Positions 31,098 through 42,545 of a DNA stretch of 64,000 bases are shown one piece after another (the first letter of the stretch is position 1; the number at the start of each line of letters is the position of its first letter). The notes below the pieces were generated by a model that made no database searches, was not told where the DNA came from, and was given only the letters and a program-made list of their open reading frames with translations. The stretch comes from Selaginella moellendorffii (lineage: Eukaryota > Streptophyta > Lycopodiopsida > Selaginellales > Selaginellaceae): the NCBI RefSeq assembly GCF_000143415.4, contig NW_003314299.1:1409502-1473501 (forward strand). The letters run 5' to 3'. The translations under genes were made by a program, and so were the position numbers.

Positions 31098-32166
31098 TTA
31101 ATCTGGTGAGCACGTCGACTTGGCAAGAGCTGGGTCGAGTGGGGTGCTGATTACAAGAACCGTAGAATCCTTGTCTGCAGGATCTAATACTGAGAGAGCC
31201 TCTGCTGTCTGTACAACATCCCCACGAGAAGCTTCCTCGATGGCGTGAGCGGCTAGTTTCTTCAAGGACAAGGTCGCCACTATAAACAGGTCTCGTGGTT
31301 GTTTTGTTGCCTCCACCACGTTCACGTTGCCAGCATCTTCTGGGGTGAGCCACTGAAACGAAATAAGAAACTTTTTCGTATGAGCAGGAAGCAAAGACAG
31401 CTCCATACTCACCTTCAAACCTTGCGAACCGACAAGAGCAACTACGAAAGCGCCAGGCCCGCCGACTGCTACGACATTCCCCTTGACAGCAATCACTGTC
31501 GAGTGCATCTCCGGAAGCCACTCATCCTCCTTTGACACAACGAGAAAATACATCGAATACGAAAAACAAAAGAAGAAAATACCCGAATTGTGTGGATGCT
31601 TTCGACCTCGTCGTCTTCCTTTTCCCAGTCCCGCTCGTCTTTTTCGACTTGCATGAGCTCCTGGATCCTGTTTTGCGTCCCTTGCTTTACTCTAGATATA
31701 CCCATCATGTATGGATCACACAAACTTAAGCCTTTTACCTGCGGAAGAGACTTTCAATGGAACGCTTCAGGTTGCCAGTGCAAAAGGCGTCTGACAAATA
31801 CATGTTGAACAGCCCCAACCTGTACATACACAGGTCTCTTGCCACTGCGAAACAAAGCCCAGATGAGAGTTCAGTGTAAGAAAGAAATGACTTACGTGGA
31901 TGTCGGGCTCCACGATAGCCATCCGATACAATAACGTGGATTTTCTCATCTCCCACTTGCAATTCTTGAAACAAGTTCTGCAGCGATCACCTTTGAGAAC
32001 AGCAAACTCAATCAACAATGCTCACCAGATTGAAAGACAACTTCTTGTCCATCCTAGCACAAGACAAGCCGCCCTGAACATGAATCTGTGGCCCAAACCC
32101 GCGATCAAGCGGGTAAAACCGCACGCCCCTTGGGAAATCCACCTCCCGCTGCTCTCGCCACCCCAT
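31098..32166 (-). CDS. PP2C-like protein with degenerate metal-site motifs
   Basis: Six exons join in phase: 32166-32026, 31977-31896, 31844-31739, 31691-31583, 31529-31413, 31352-31098 (269 aa). One intron is 47 nt. I do not recognise the family with certainty. VSDGYRGARHP (second exon) sits where PP2C phosphatases have VFDGHGG, HSTVIAVKGNVVAVGGPGAF resembles the STA...VANVGDSRA strand, and DLFIVATLSLKKLAAHAIEEA followed by DKDSTVLVIS resembles the DEFLILASDG...DDISCIVV end. If so, the metal-binding Asp residues are largely lost and it would be a pseudophosphatase. An acidic segment (KDERDWEKEDDEVE) lies mid-protein. It converges on the decayed deaminase gene. Confidence 0.5.
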
Positions 32167-32219
32167 ACCTAGCTAGGTTTGTAAAAATTGAACATGTTTA
32201 GCGCAATTAGTTAGGTGGT

Positions 32220-32422
32220 GGCATCCTCTGTGCTGGAAGAATACAGTGAAATCCTCCCTCTGGCTACATGAGATCAATGAGAAACTTCTTCCATGACGCT
32301 TGCCGTCGGAATCTGTATGGGATTCGCCTTGGCATCCTCTGTGCTGGAAGAATACAGTGAAATCCTCCCTCTGGCTACATGAGATCAATGAGAAACTTCT
32401 TCCATATGGGATTCGCCTTGGC
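32220..32422. repeat. 111-bp tandem duplication
   Basis: The unit beginning GGCATCCTCTGTGCTGG starts at 32220 and again at 32331; the second copy runs to about 32422, where a third unit begins and diverges (GGCATCTTCCG). Confidence 0.85.
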
Positions 32423-32645
32423 ATCTTCCGTATAGCGGCTGCCCATGTACTTGTAGAAGTGTTTCGGAAGAACAGCGCGTCCCAGGAGCAGGGGAACTGG
32501 TGTAGATACGGCATATTTTGGTTAGTCCGTAGCGTTCCATTTTGGCACTTCCAATGGAGCCCACGTCATGGGAGTATCTGGTTTGTATTCGTCGTCGGGG
32601 AGCTCCGCCCATTCATAAAAAATCTGCTTTTCTTGGTCAATAATT
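32375..32645 (-). pseudogene. Unidentified coding remnant
   Basis: The minus strand reads as a protein-like frame: IIDQEKQIFYEWAELPDDE, TPMTWAPLEVPKWNATD, one TAA, then VPLLLGRAVLPKHFYKYMG and TEDAKANPIWKKFLIDLM with a stop at 32375-32377. The composition looks like a real globular protein, but one internal stop and no clear splice rescue suggest decay. The 3' end lies in the 111-bp duplication. I do not recognise the family. Confidence 0.35.
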
Positions 32646-35600
32646 TTCCCGTGGACATCCCGACGTGTGGCAATGAGGATCACATAAGCTGCACAAACTT
32701 AGTGGGTGCAAACATCTCGTCCCAGTATCCAAGCGAGCTCGGGAATCCAGCTCAAGCCCTGTTTCGTATCTCCTTCCTCTGCGTATTAAGATCTCACCAT
32801 GGATCGAGAGCGCATCCGTGACATTGGTCGTTGGTGGTAAGTTCTCCACACACATAGACACACTTGACTTATGCGACTTACTTGAAGCACCAGGATATGA
32901 ATTCATTGAAGTATGTCTGTTTTTCTTCTGTTTTCTTCTTACGGCTTAGCTAATTTTTCCAGATCGACGAAGGAAAAGAGAGCGCTTTGAGTGCTCTCTG
33001 GGTCCATATCAATGGGCAATTAGTATGGATCTGGAGCAGACATCCCAAAGATTGACAGTGGTGAGAGGCTCAAACATCTCGCCCAGTACTCTGAACAACA
33101 AATTTATCAATGCTTGCAAGTTGTGTGGCCAAGTCGAAAGAGTGGAGTTGAGATGGGATATGTGTTCTACCACCCAGCTGAGATGAGGAACATGATGATA
33201 GATAAATTTCAAAGTTCTTCCAGAAAATCTTTTCTTTGGCATTTTCATTCCATTCCAGGCTATGAGGCTATGAGGTCACAATCAATCAATCTCAATGGCA
33301 TGTAAAACCAGTGCCCCGATGCTTTGATATCAACATGCTTAACTGTGCAGAAGGGGATATCCAAGTCACATTTTTGGTTTGCTAAAATGCCCCAAATGTT
33401 ATGGTGTGGAGGATGAACTGGTGAGCTTAGAGAGTGAGTGTGATAGCGAGGAAGGTATTGTGTAGATGGTATTACTGTAGGGATGCTCACTTCATTTCTA
33501 GTGAAGTTTGTCAAAGACAACTATTTCAACTACAACTATATGCAGTATACTAAGATTGTAGCTGAGTAGGTGATTAGTCAATTAAAAATGCACTAAATAT
33601 ATGTAGTCAAATTGCATTATAGATTATGCTATTATGCACAGCATTATGGTAGTTAAGTGGTGACATATTTTTTAAGGAGTGGGATAGTGGTAATCATGTC
33701 TAGAATATGACACTCAAGAAAGTAATGTTGTACTTTTGGATTTAGATTTAAGAAGATTATGATTATATTTTAAGTTTGCACTAATAAAGAAATTATATTC
33801 TCTTTCTAATCATTGGGTGGATGAGTTCAACGAAATTGAAATGGACTTAGACAAATGTATGAGAAGGTTGCAAAGGAGTGTTTATTTGTGGTTTATCAAT
33901 TTATAACCAGTTAAAGCTCATGTGTTCCATTAAGTAGAAAAACACTAAATTTACAGTGTATTTAACACTTTTGGATGGAAATCTAGTGCAAGGTATCTCA
34001 AAACAATGAATTTTACTATAAAGCATCATCAATTAATTAATTTGAGAGATGTTTGGCATGCTTACAGCATGAGGTACTTTATTGCAGTGGGTTGAAAAAT
34101 ATAATACTAATGTACACTATCACAAACAAACATGGATATTGGCATATATATATTTCAATAAGACTATTCCAACCCAATAAATGCAAAACTAGATTATAAG
34201 CATCAATTTTTATTTTTACCTCAAACTTCAGACACTTACTAGTATAGTACAGTTGTGCCCCTTACTCACAAACACATTATCACGTTAAACATTAATAATG
34301 TGTACCAAAACCATACTTTTATACTTCTCTATAAAGTACTTATAAAAAAAATTAATAATCACTTAAATAATTTTTTATTTTAAAAGTAATGTGGAAAGTT
34401 TTGTGATGTGGCAAGGCATATAAAACCCATCCATACCACATACACTTTAACATTACCAAAAGTGATGTGAATGTGTTATAAAATAACATTTTTGTGTATA
34501 CAAACAAAAAAACATAGCATAAATTTAGACAACACTTTTTAATAGTTATAAGTGATGAATCCATGCTTTTGTCCATATATAAAGAATGAAGTATCTTTGA
34601 GATTAAATTTATAAAAAGAACTCATAATAAATATTTGACTCTTGTAGCATATCATTTTATTTATATCTCCAGAGTTAAAAATAAAATCTATAAACTATAT
34701 TGTTACTACAAATCATATCTAATTACTAAATAAATATAATTAATACTTCACAACTCTAAAATTAATTTTGATGTATCTAAACTCTCATTTAACAAAATCT
34801 TATAGTTTTGCAATAATGATGCTCATCCAAAAAAATATTAATAACAATATTACACATTAATATATGGTTACAAAGCCTTAAAGTACTAAATGATTGTTTA
34901 TATATTTATAATTAAAATTTTATAGTAAAAACTAATCTAATAAAATTTATTCATATAGCTTATAAAATAAATTTAAAATAAACAACTCCTAATATATAAT
35001 GCATGTAAAAAATATTTAATTATTTCCATTATGTAAATAATTGTTTTTTAAAAATATATTAAAATAAAAATATTTAAATTTACTTTTTAAAAATGATGGA
35101 TTAATATTTACCTCTAATGGTAGTTAATGACTGAGTTTAAATAGGGAAAATAATAGAATTTAAAAATTCAAGTGCAAAAACACGTCTTTAACTAATCTTT
35201 TGTATTGATCTAAATTTAATTGTAACCTAAAAACACATTTATAAATTTATATATATGTCTTCTCATAACCGTATCCAGAATAATATTAATAAACAGAGTA
35301 AGAAAGTAATTGCAGATAGTAGCTTTGTTCAATGCCCTAAAATTAACATAAACACGTAAGTTTCATGAATTAAAGCTACATATTAAAAGGTAATTGAAGC
35401 CATTCGCACTTGCTCTTTATTCTTGAAATGTGTTAAATTTAAGTGATGAATACATTCGCACTATGTTTTAAAATAAAGTAAATTACTTTACATTAAAATT
35501 TAGGATATTTTTTTAAAACATTTTGATTCGCACATAGTGCTAACTTTAACACAATGTTTTCACTTTTTAAAACATTCAGACCAATTTTAAAAGATGGGGG

Positions 35601-36118
35601 GGGGTTCTTTTAAACTTAAAATATTTTTAAAAGGAATCTCCAAGATTCCCTAAAGATTCCAGCACCCTAATTAGGGCATTTCAGTTTTTTGCCGCGAGCT
35701 CAAGCATTTTATGGTGGGGGAGCCGATAGCAGTCATCGCTCTAGGGTTAGATCTTGTTGGGGATTCGGTAGAGGAAGGAGGAGCAACTGATTTTGGGGAA
35801 AGAGGAGCTGTAGGGTTTAACACGAGTTCGGGGCAGTGGCATACAGCAAGGAGGTGCTGCTCGTGGAGTGAGGAGCAACCGTGGTGGAGGAGCATCTGGG
35901 GCTAAAGGAAAAGCACCAAGCCCAAATGTTGCTCGAGGAGGTAGGCTGCCTCAGGGCCAAGGCCGTGGAAATGCCAATCTCTCGAATCTTGGCCTATTTT
36001 GAAGACATTTTGAAATAAGTCAAGTTTTATAAATATAAAATTTTTAAATTTCAATTTAAAACTTAAATAAGCAAACAAAATGATAAAATTATAACAAAAG
36101 TTTTTCAATATAACTTTA
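32646..36118. other. Gene-poor, largely AT-rich DNA
   Basis: About 33540-35640 is strongly AT-rich with no long frames, in contrast with the flanks. 35640-35990 is GC-rich again and reads like a Gly/Arg-rich fragment (NRGGGASGAKGKAPSPN), possibly a transposon remnant. A G-run (GGGGGGGG) lies near 35598. I see no RNA gene. Confidence 0.5.
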
Positions 36119-38954
36119 TGAGGTCCAAGTTTATAGTTATGATGCCATATACTAATATTAGCATTGTGGGATTTTAATTACCCTTAGATTGATTTTAATC
36201 TGGACCATTCACTTCTATATATAAACTAGGTTTTTGGGCTAATTGATATATATTTTATATTATCTTTCCATATTCCATGCACTAATATTGATGAAAATGA
36301 GGGGTAATTTTGATTGTCCCTAATGAGTGCTAGAATTTGGGATTTTGGTTTAAATTTAACTTTTGCATTGTCTTGTCTAGATCTCCTTTTTCTTATTGCT
36401 TTCTCAATTTTTTTTCTTTTGCTCTTTTTTTTAATTCATCTTCATGGTAGAGCAACAACCTACTTATCTTTTGACTCTAGAGTAATAGTTGGTACAATTG
36501 TTCGATGTTATGTGGTTGCAATTGAACACCTAAACTCAATTGATAGTAACATTCACGACACATAATACAATTCCTTCTACTCTTATTACTAATCTTCATA
36601 TTTGGTTAAAATTCTTCCGTGGGAATCTTAGGGATGATGTGTACCATTGATTCAATCACTTCATGGTAATTGCCACATATCATTCATAGGATGATGCTCA
36701 ACATTTGTGTGAGTTTCCCATGTCTTTCTAAGGGATGACACTATAATGGTATAATGGTTTAAGTATACCTACTCGTGAGGATTGAAGTATTATTTCGGAT
36801 GTGTTCAAGTTCACATTTGGATATGTTAACGATTGTGATGATGCCTTTTAATAATTGCATCATCTTTGTTAAGGGCAATCTAGGGTGGTGATGCAATTTG
36901 GCATTTGTTTTTAAAGCCTTTTGTTTTGTGTAAAGCCAAATATGTCACAACGGATCAAGCTAGGAATATTGTGGCTAGCACTTTGTCAATATCTGGTAAA
37001 AGTTGTGCATGCACTTGTTTCTGCCACCCTTGACAATGCCCTTCGCTGGGTACAATATTATGAAATGTCGCCTCTTCCACTTTTTGTTACACATCCTTTA
37101 ACTCCACTTCATGTGGGAGATGGTTTTGTTTCAATGGAAGTTGATGCCACTAGTTATATTGCTCGGTGGGCTTTGAAGCTTCAGATATATGATTTTGATG
37201 GTGTTCATTTCCCAAGGATTCTATGGCTAATATTGATGCCCTTTCTGCAGCTCTTCTTCCGTTCTTACTCTCTTCTCATTTTTTGACAACCTATTGTTGT
37301 AGTATTTATGGATTTTTTAGATGAGGAATTTGTGCCATCGATGGTTGTTATACTTAATATTTAATGTCCACAAGGTGCAAAGTAAGATTTACCTTCTTTT
37401 AACGAGATTCGTGAGGCTCAAAAGATTAAACTATGAATTTGAAAATTTCGAGATAGATTTAAAAATCTTGCATCACTTGCTGATGACTTGCCCTTTTAAA
37501 ATTTACATTTTCAATATCACCTTAAGGATAGTCTTCTTTATTTTTTGGGGATGGATCTTGATGATTATTTACAATTGATGGTGCTTTCTATTTTTATTCT
37601 ACACTTTTTCTATGCCTACCATAATTCTTCTATTCTTGGTTGGGACATCATCATGTGATTAAGAAGTTGTGTAGGTCTTTTTATTAGCTGGAGATGCGAC
37701 GTAATGTTATCTAGTATGTGCATAGTTGCATTTGGTGCTAAGTTTGTAATACTCCCCCTTGGGCTGTGGAAGGACGATTAAAATTAATTGTAGTTTTTTG
37801 TCCATTTGAGTTAGTGACATTTAATTTGATAGGACCTTTTCCACAATTAAAATTTAGCAATGAGTATGTTATTAGTGCTTCTGACTACTTGACTTGCTGG
37901 GTGAAAGGTGATGCTCTTGCTAGCACATTTACAATTGCTGTTAGATATTTCCTCCTCAATCAAATAGTGTTCTAGCATTCTTGTCTAGAGTGGAGTTTTT
38001 TTGAAAAATGGTCCCGCATTTATGGTTGAGGCATTTTATATTTTGACATTTTGATTGGGGATATGCCACACTTTCACGAATGCTTATCATCCACAATCAA
38101 ACAATTTGGTAGAACAGCTTGTTTGAACCTTTAAAGGGATGATTGCAAAGTATGTGAACTTTTAATATTCAAATTGGAATGATTATTTGCCATCTCTTTA
38201 GTATACGTATATCACAGGGGTGCAAAATTTTGTTAATGCTTCACTATATAAATTCTTATATGGTTATAACATAATATTGCCAATAGAGTTGGGTTTACCA
38301 TTGCGATTGCCATGGTCTGCCAATACTAAGCCATGGGATCAATATTTGACAAACATTCTTCCACTTGTTTGAGTAGAGTTTGCCGAATACTTAGGTTGTA
38401 TACAAATTCAACAATAATAGCATTACAACTCCATTATTATTCATTTGCGGAGTACAAAATGAATGATTTGGTGTTAGTATGTTTTCCCCATTTTATCGTA
38501 TTTGGTTTATTTAAAGAGTTCCTTGCTCAGTAGAAAAGTCCATATCAAATGTTATAGTAAATTGGACTAATGGTTTATGAGGTTTGGCATGACATCTAGC
38601 AAGCTGATCCTCCAAAAATTGTGCATGTATAGTGGCTAAAATGTTTTGTACTAAAGGATCAAGAACAATTAACACCATTTACAAATCCATTGATGCTTCC
38701 TCTTAATGTTCTTCTAAATCCCAGCCCATCCATAAAAGAACCTTGACAGTATTCCATCATTTTAAGAGGAGGGGATGATATAAGGTCTAAGTGTATAACT
38801 ATAATGCTATATATTAATATTAGTATAGTGGGATTTTGGTTGCCATTAAATTGGTTTCAATTCGGAGTATTTGCTCTTATATATAAGTTAGAGTTTTTGG
38901 GGTAATTGATATGCACATTTCTTGTATTCTCTTTCCATATTCCATGGACTCACA
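36119..38954 (+). mobile_element. Deleted Ty3/gypsy-like element with short LTRs
   Basis: The LTRs are 36119-36287 and 38776-38954 (169 and 179 bp), similar to 7431-7597. A polypurine tract AAGAGGAGGGG lies just before the 3' LTR. Inside: decayed gag (about 36.6-37.1 kb, with QRIKLGILWLALCQYLVKVV), then a jump to integrase-like segments (PFELVTFNLIGPFPQ and VISASDYLTCWVKGDALA at about 37.80-37.95 kb; NAYHP-type and NWNDYLPSL remnants near 38.1-38.2 kb) and a C-terminal stretch. Most of protease and RT is missing, and the interior is only about 2.5 kb, so this is a non-autonomous deletion product with many stops. Confidence 0.8.
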
Positions 38955-39234
38955 ATTTGAATATACTAAATATCTTTCTTTAAAGATTTTGTAACAATTA
39001 TTTGATATCAAGTAAATATTTGGTGATATTTTGAAATATCCACTAAATACTCTAACAACTATTTATAAAATCTATAGACAAATAATAAATGAAGAAGGAT
39101 GATGAAATGGAAGAATTTTTTTCTGATTATAAATTGTTAATTTGTCAGAATTAGATCTAGGAGCTTAAAATATTTTTATAAGAGGCAGAAAAGACATTTT
39201 AAAGGTCATTAAAACCACTATATTTGCATATGAA
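38955..39234. other. AT-rich spacer
   Basis: No feature recognised between the gypsy-like element and the PPR pseudogene fragment. Confidence 0.4.
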
Positions 39235-39430
39235 CTGCTGGCTGCTATGGGATTCTTTGGGCTTGCCAACAGAGTCCTCCTACATGGAAGAATCTCCTCA
39301 AGACATGTAGACTGCCAAGAACATTCCCTGCCACCCAAGCTCCCAGTTGCAAGCGCCAAGCAAACAAAATCAATCCACAGCCTCGGCGCATTCCCTGGAT
39401 GACACCTTGGGTGTCTTCCAGATGCTTGAA
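39235..39430 (-). pseudogene. PPR pseudogene, 3' fragment
   Basis: It matches 27080-27345 of the PPR gene with deletions: TGCCACCCAAGCTCCCAGTT, GCAAGCGCCAAGCAA, TCCACAGCCTC, GCATTCCCTGGATGA and TCTTCCAGATGC are shared. It covers the E-like C-terminal part. The homology stops at about 39428 and resumes at 41502, so later DNA separated the two pieces. Confidence 0.8.
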
Positions 39431-39450
39431 TTATATCACATGGAAAAACC

Positions 39451-39510
39451 CAGCGTGACATGTCCACCATGGCAGACACCCAGCGTGACATGTCCACCAT
39501 GGCAGACACC
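39451..39510. repeat. 30-bp tandem duplication
   Basis: The unit starting CAGCGTGACATGTCCACC occurs at 39451-39480 and again, identical, at 39481-39510, inside the insertion in the PPR pseudogene. Confidence 0.9.
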
Positions 39511-39659
39511 CATCGCTGCGGGAGAATTTCGACGTGGACAATGGTTTTGTAAGCGCATCTGCAGGCATGTCTTGTGTGGGGCTGTAGCTAAGCTAGACTA
39601 CCTGATCTTCAAACTAGTCCTGTCAAAGTGATGTGTTGTGTCCATGTGTTTCGTCTGGG

Positions 39660-39900
39660 AATTAATCTCGAGGCGATGTAGCCTTGATTGTCACAGTAGA
39701 TTGGCGTTGGGCCAGGAAAGGAATGTCGTTGAGGAGGCGGCGATGCCAGATGGCCTCTTTGCATGCAGAACTTGCCGCAATGTACTGCCTCACAGATGGA
39801 GCAGGTAACAACGCTCTGCTTCTTGCTGCTCCAGAAGTGTGAAGGCTAAAACAATAGCCAGTATGTGACCGTCGAGAGCCCAGTTGCAAGCTTGACTCTG
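39660..39900 (-). pseudogene. Copia RNase H fragment
   Basis: The minus strand encodes SRRSHTGYCFSL, YIAASSACKEAIWHRRLL and NDIP, the conserved end of copia pol (SRRSTTGYC ... EYxAAxxAxKEAIW). The usual ALSSTEAE stretch is damaged (LLPAPSVRQ), so it is not functional. Confidence 0.85.
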
Positions 39901-40859
39901 TAGACTTATAGAGAATATCTCAGAAGTACCGAAAAATATGTTTAAATGCTTGCCAATGTTTGATTGTCAAGGAACCTGCTCACCACAGTTTGTCGAAGAA
40001 CCCTAACTAACCTGCCACACATGTTGCTGCTGTCAAGCAAATCTTGGAAGACCTGGTTGAAGGTAGAGTGGCTGCAGTCCGCGCCGGAGAGTCTCAAAGA
40101 TCCGCAGGTCATTCGAGGGCTTCATCCATCTGCGCTCCCACCAAGACACCGCCACGGCTGATTGAGACCATGCTCGCAGCTGTACAAGACATCCCTGTAA
40201 GGCTTGTGGAGATCTTATGGAGACTTTAGCTTGTCCAGGAGGCGCTTCTCTTGTTTTTAATGATATTCCTCATCAAAAGCGTGGTCTGGGTTAAGCTTGA
40301 TGCTTGGAATCCACATCGATTTAACCACTTGCTAGAGTGGAACTTCAGGAAATCCTGACAGGGAAAAAGGAAAGCTGCTGTCTTGCGCTAGAAAGCCGTT
40401 AGTCACAAAAGGCTACTCTCAAGTGGCTGCTGACAACAATTTGAACATTGCTCGCGCTTGCTGCAGCAGAGAATTGGCATGTTCACTAGATGGATTTAAA
40501 AACAGCTTTCCTCAATGGAGAGCTAGACGAAGACTGTTACTTCCGATTCAGATAGCGAGGACGAGAAAGCTGCCACCGTGGGAAAGAAAAAAGAAGAGAC
40601 TGCTACAGCTGGAGGAAAAAACACAGGCAGATTCAGATAGCGAAGTTCCAGGGGAGAAGAATCAAGAAGAGGCTGCTACAGCTAAATAAAATAAAACAGT
40701 GGACATTTACATGGAGCAGCCGGAGGGTTAACAAAATTCGAGGCAAATAGAGTTACGTCTGGAAGTTACACAAGCCTCAAAAGCGTTTTTCTCGTGCACT
40801 CTAAGCAAATCTTTATTACAAATAAGTGGGAGATGATGTGATCTACATCACAACGACTC

Positions 40860-41060
40860 TCAACTGGTTTGTAACAGTTTGACCTTCCTTGCAGAGATCA
40901 AGCAAGGTTTTTCTTCCCATTTCGAGATGAAAGACCTTGGCAAAGCTCGCTATTGTCTTGGGATTCAGGTCAATTGCCAATCAGATGGCTCTCTGTTTCT
41001 CCATCAACGAAAATACATAGAGGACATTTTGCAACGGTTCGCTTCGGCTCCTATGGTAGC
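40860..41060 (+). pseudogene. Copia reverse transcriptase fragment
   Basis: The plus strand encodes FEMKDLGKARYCLGIQV and GSLFLHQRKYIEDILQRF, the conserved thumb-side segment of copia RT. The frame ends shortly after, and the orientation is opposite to the RNase H piece 1 kb away. Confidence 0.85.
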
Positions 41061-41501
41061 AGGTCTGAAACTCTTAAAAGATCAGTCTCCTTCAGCGGAG
41101 CAAGATGGCCCGAGTTGCTTCCTCCTCTTCCCCCCTCCTTTCCCACCTCCTCCGATGCAGCTGACAGCTTTACATAACACTGCCTTGTGCGTCCAAAACA
41201 GATGAGAAGACTAAGACTTCTTCCCACAACACCACAGCAAGGCCAGGCAAGAAGAACTGTCGCATTCCAGTGGGAGTTCTTCCAGCACGACCAGAATATA
41301 CAACCCTTGCCCGCACTGCAAGAAAACGAATCATGCTGAACACAACTGTTAGTTCGAATACCGGAGGTGGTGGCGGTGAATTTGGAGGAAAATTCGCTGT
41401 CTGCTAATCCACTCCATTCGAAGTCTAGTTTGTGCAAGAACCCGAACGATAGCGTGATATGTCAGCCAGGTGGCTGTCCGCCTACTCTTACAGGGTACAA
41501 C

Positions 41502-42340
41502 ATGCAGCAGTAGTGCTGCTGCGAGTGGGGGATTTCAAAGTCGAGGGCGATGGATATGAAGCAAGATCTAGCAGCATAGAGCTTCCCTCCTTGGCTGCAG
41601 GCAATTAGATGGACCACGAAGCACACATCAGGATATTTCCGTGATCTTCGTGGTGATAGAGCTGGGCACTGCAGTTGTAGGCCGCACGTATTGCATTCCT
41701 CTGGCTCGGGGATCGCGTTGAAAACTCGCCTGGCCCCAGATGCGACACTGAGCGACAGTCCACAACATGGAATCCCTCAACGCCAGAAACCGTTCTGAAG
41801 GCATATTGTCAAAAACCCGCTTAGATTCCAGCAGATGCCCTGGGAGGGCAAATGCTGCCAACCAGGCAGTCCACGATACGAAGTCGTGCATTTGGGCAAA
41901 AGTGGACTTTGACTTCGCTCTTCCGTACGCAGCTACATACAGTGCCAGAGCGCATCTGATTGCTGTGGCATGGCGTTTGTTTGCTACAGAGTGAGAGACA
42001 CAAGAGAGAGAATCAAAAGTCCAATGCCTAGAGTGGAATATCCTCTCGGCAAGAGAAAGAATATCCTCCTGGCCGTGGAATATTCTCTCTAATTAAGATA
42101 TCTGTGAGATTGGGCATATGCTGCGAGCATCCGTGGATTCCTCAAAATCCCCGGCCTGCGCGTACGCAACTAGCACAGACAGAGTCTTGTGCGGGATTTC
42201 ATGGATTGCCTGCTCCAATCTCCACGATCTTGTTGTAGACAAACACTTCGAGCGATCCAATGCCTCGGCGCCCGCGAAAGCGTGACGAACACCGTGTCCA
42301 TCCAAAAGGTTTGAATCTGGAGCGTTGGATGGCGACAATC
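41502..42340 (-). pseudogene. PPR pseudogene, main fragment
   Basis: This is a decayed copy of 27363-29140: CATGCAGCAGTAGTGCTGCT, the HLLESKRxFDNMP and VVSWTALLAAFALSGH-type segments (41.77-41.89 kb), and the 5' end with SPSNAPDSNL (about 42.31-42.34 kb). Many repeat units are missing and there are frame changes and stops. Homology continues slightly past the PPR start (GGCGACA..CCGCCGTCTAT), so a block of genomic DNA, not an mRNA, was copied. Confidence 0.8.
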
Positions 42341-42545
42341 TCCGCCGTCTATACTTTCTTTTTGGAAGCTACCAAAACAAAGCTTCCAAGTCTTGGAACA
42401 AGCTTGAAAGCGGGAGATCCCAAGTCTCCTCTTCTTTCAGGCCGTGTTCTTATTCTCTTTCCTACACAAGAGATCAATCCAAGGAAAACACCCACACAAA
42501 CTTGGAAGTACCTGGCGAGCGGGCGATGAATCTCTCCACTTCTCT

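Larger units (their letters stand above)
39431..41501. mobile_element. 2.07-kb insertion with copia fragments, splitting the PPR pseudogene
   Basis: The insertion interrupts homology between PPR-gene positions about 27345 and 27363. It contains a minus-strand RNase H-like piece and a plus-strand RT-like piece, in opposite orientations, so it is a composite or rearranged copia remnant. The right edge reads GGGTACAACA just before homology resumes, resembling a copia LTR end; no complete LTR pair was found. Confidence 0.55.

Noticed and set aside
32300-32821. 173-codon plus-strand frame
   Set aside because: It runs through the 111-bp duplication and is opposite to a more protein-like minus-strand frame; no family pattern.
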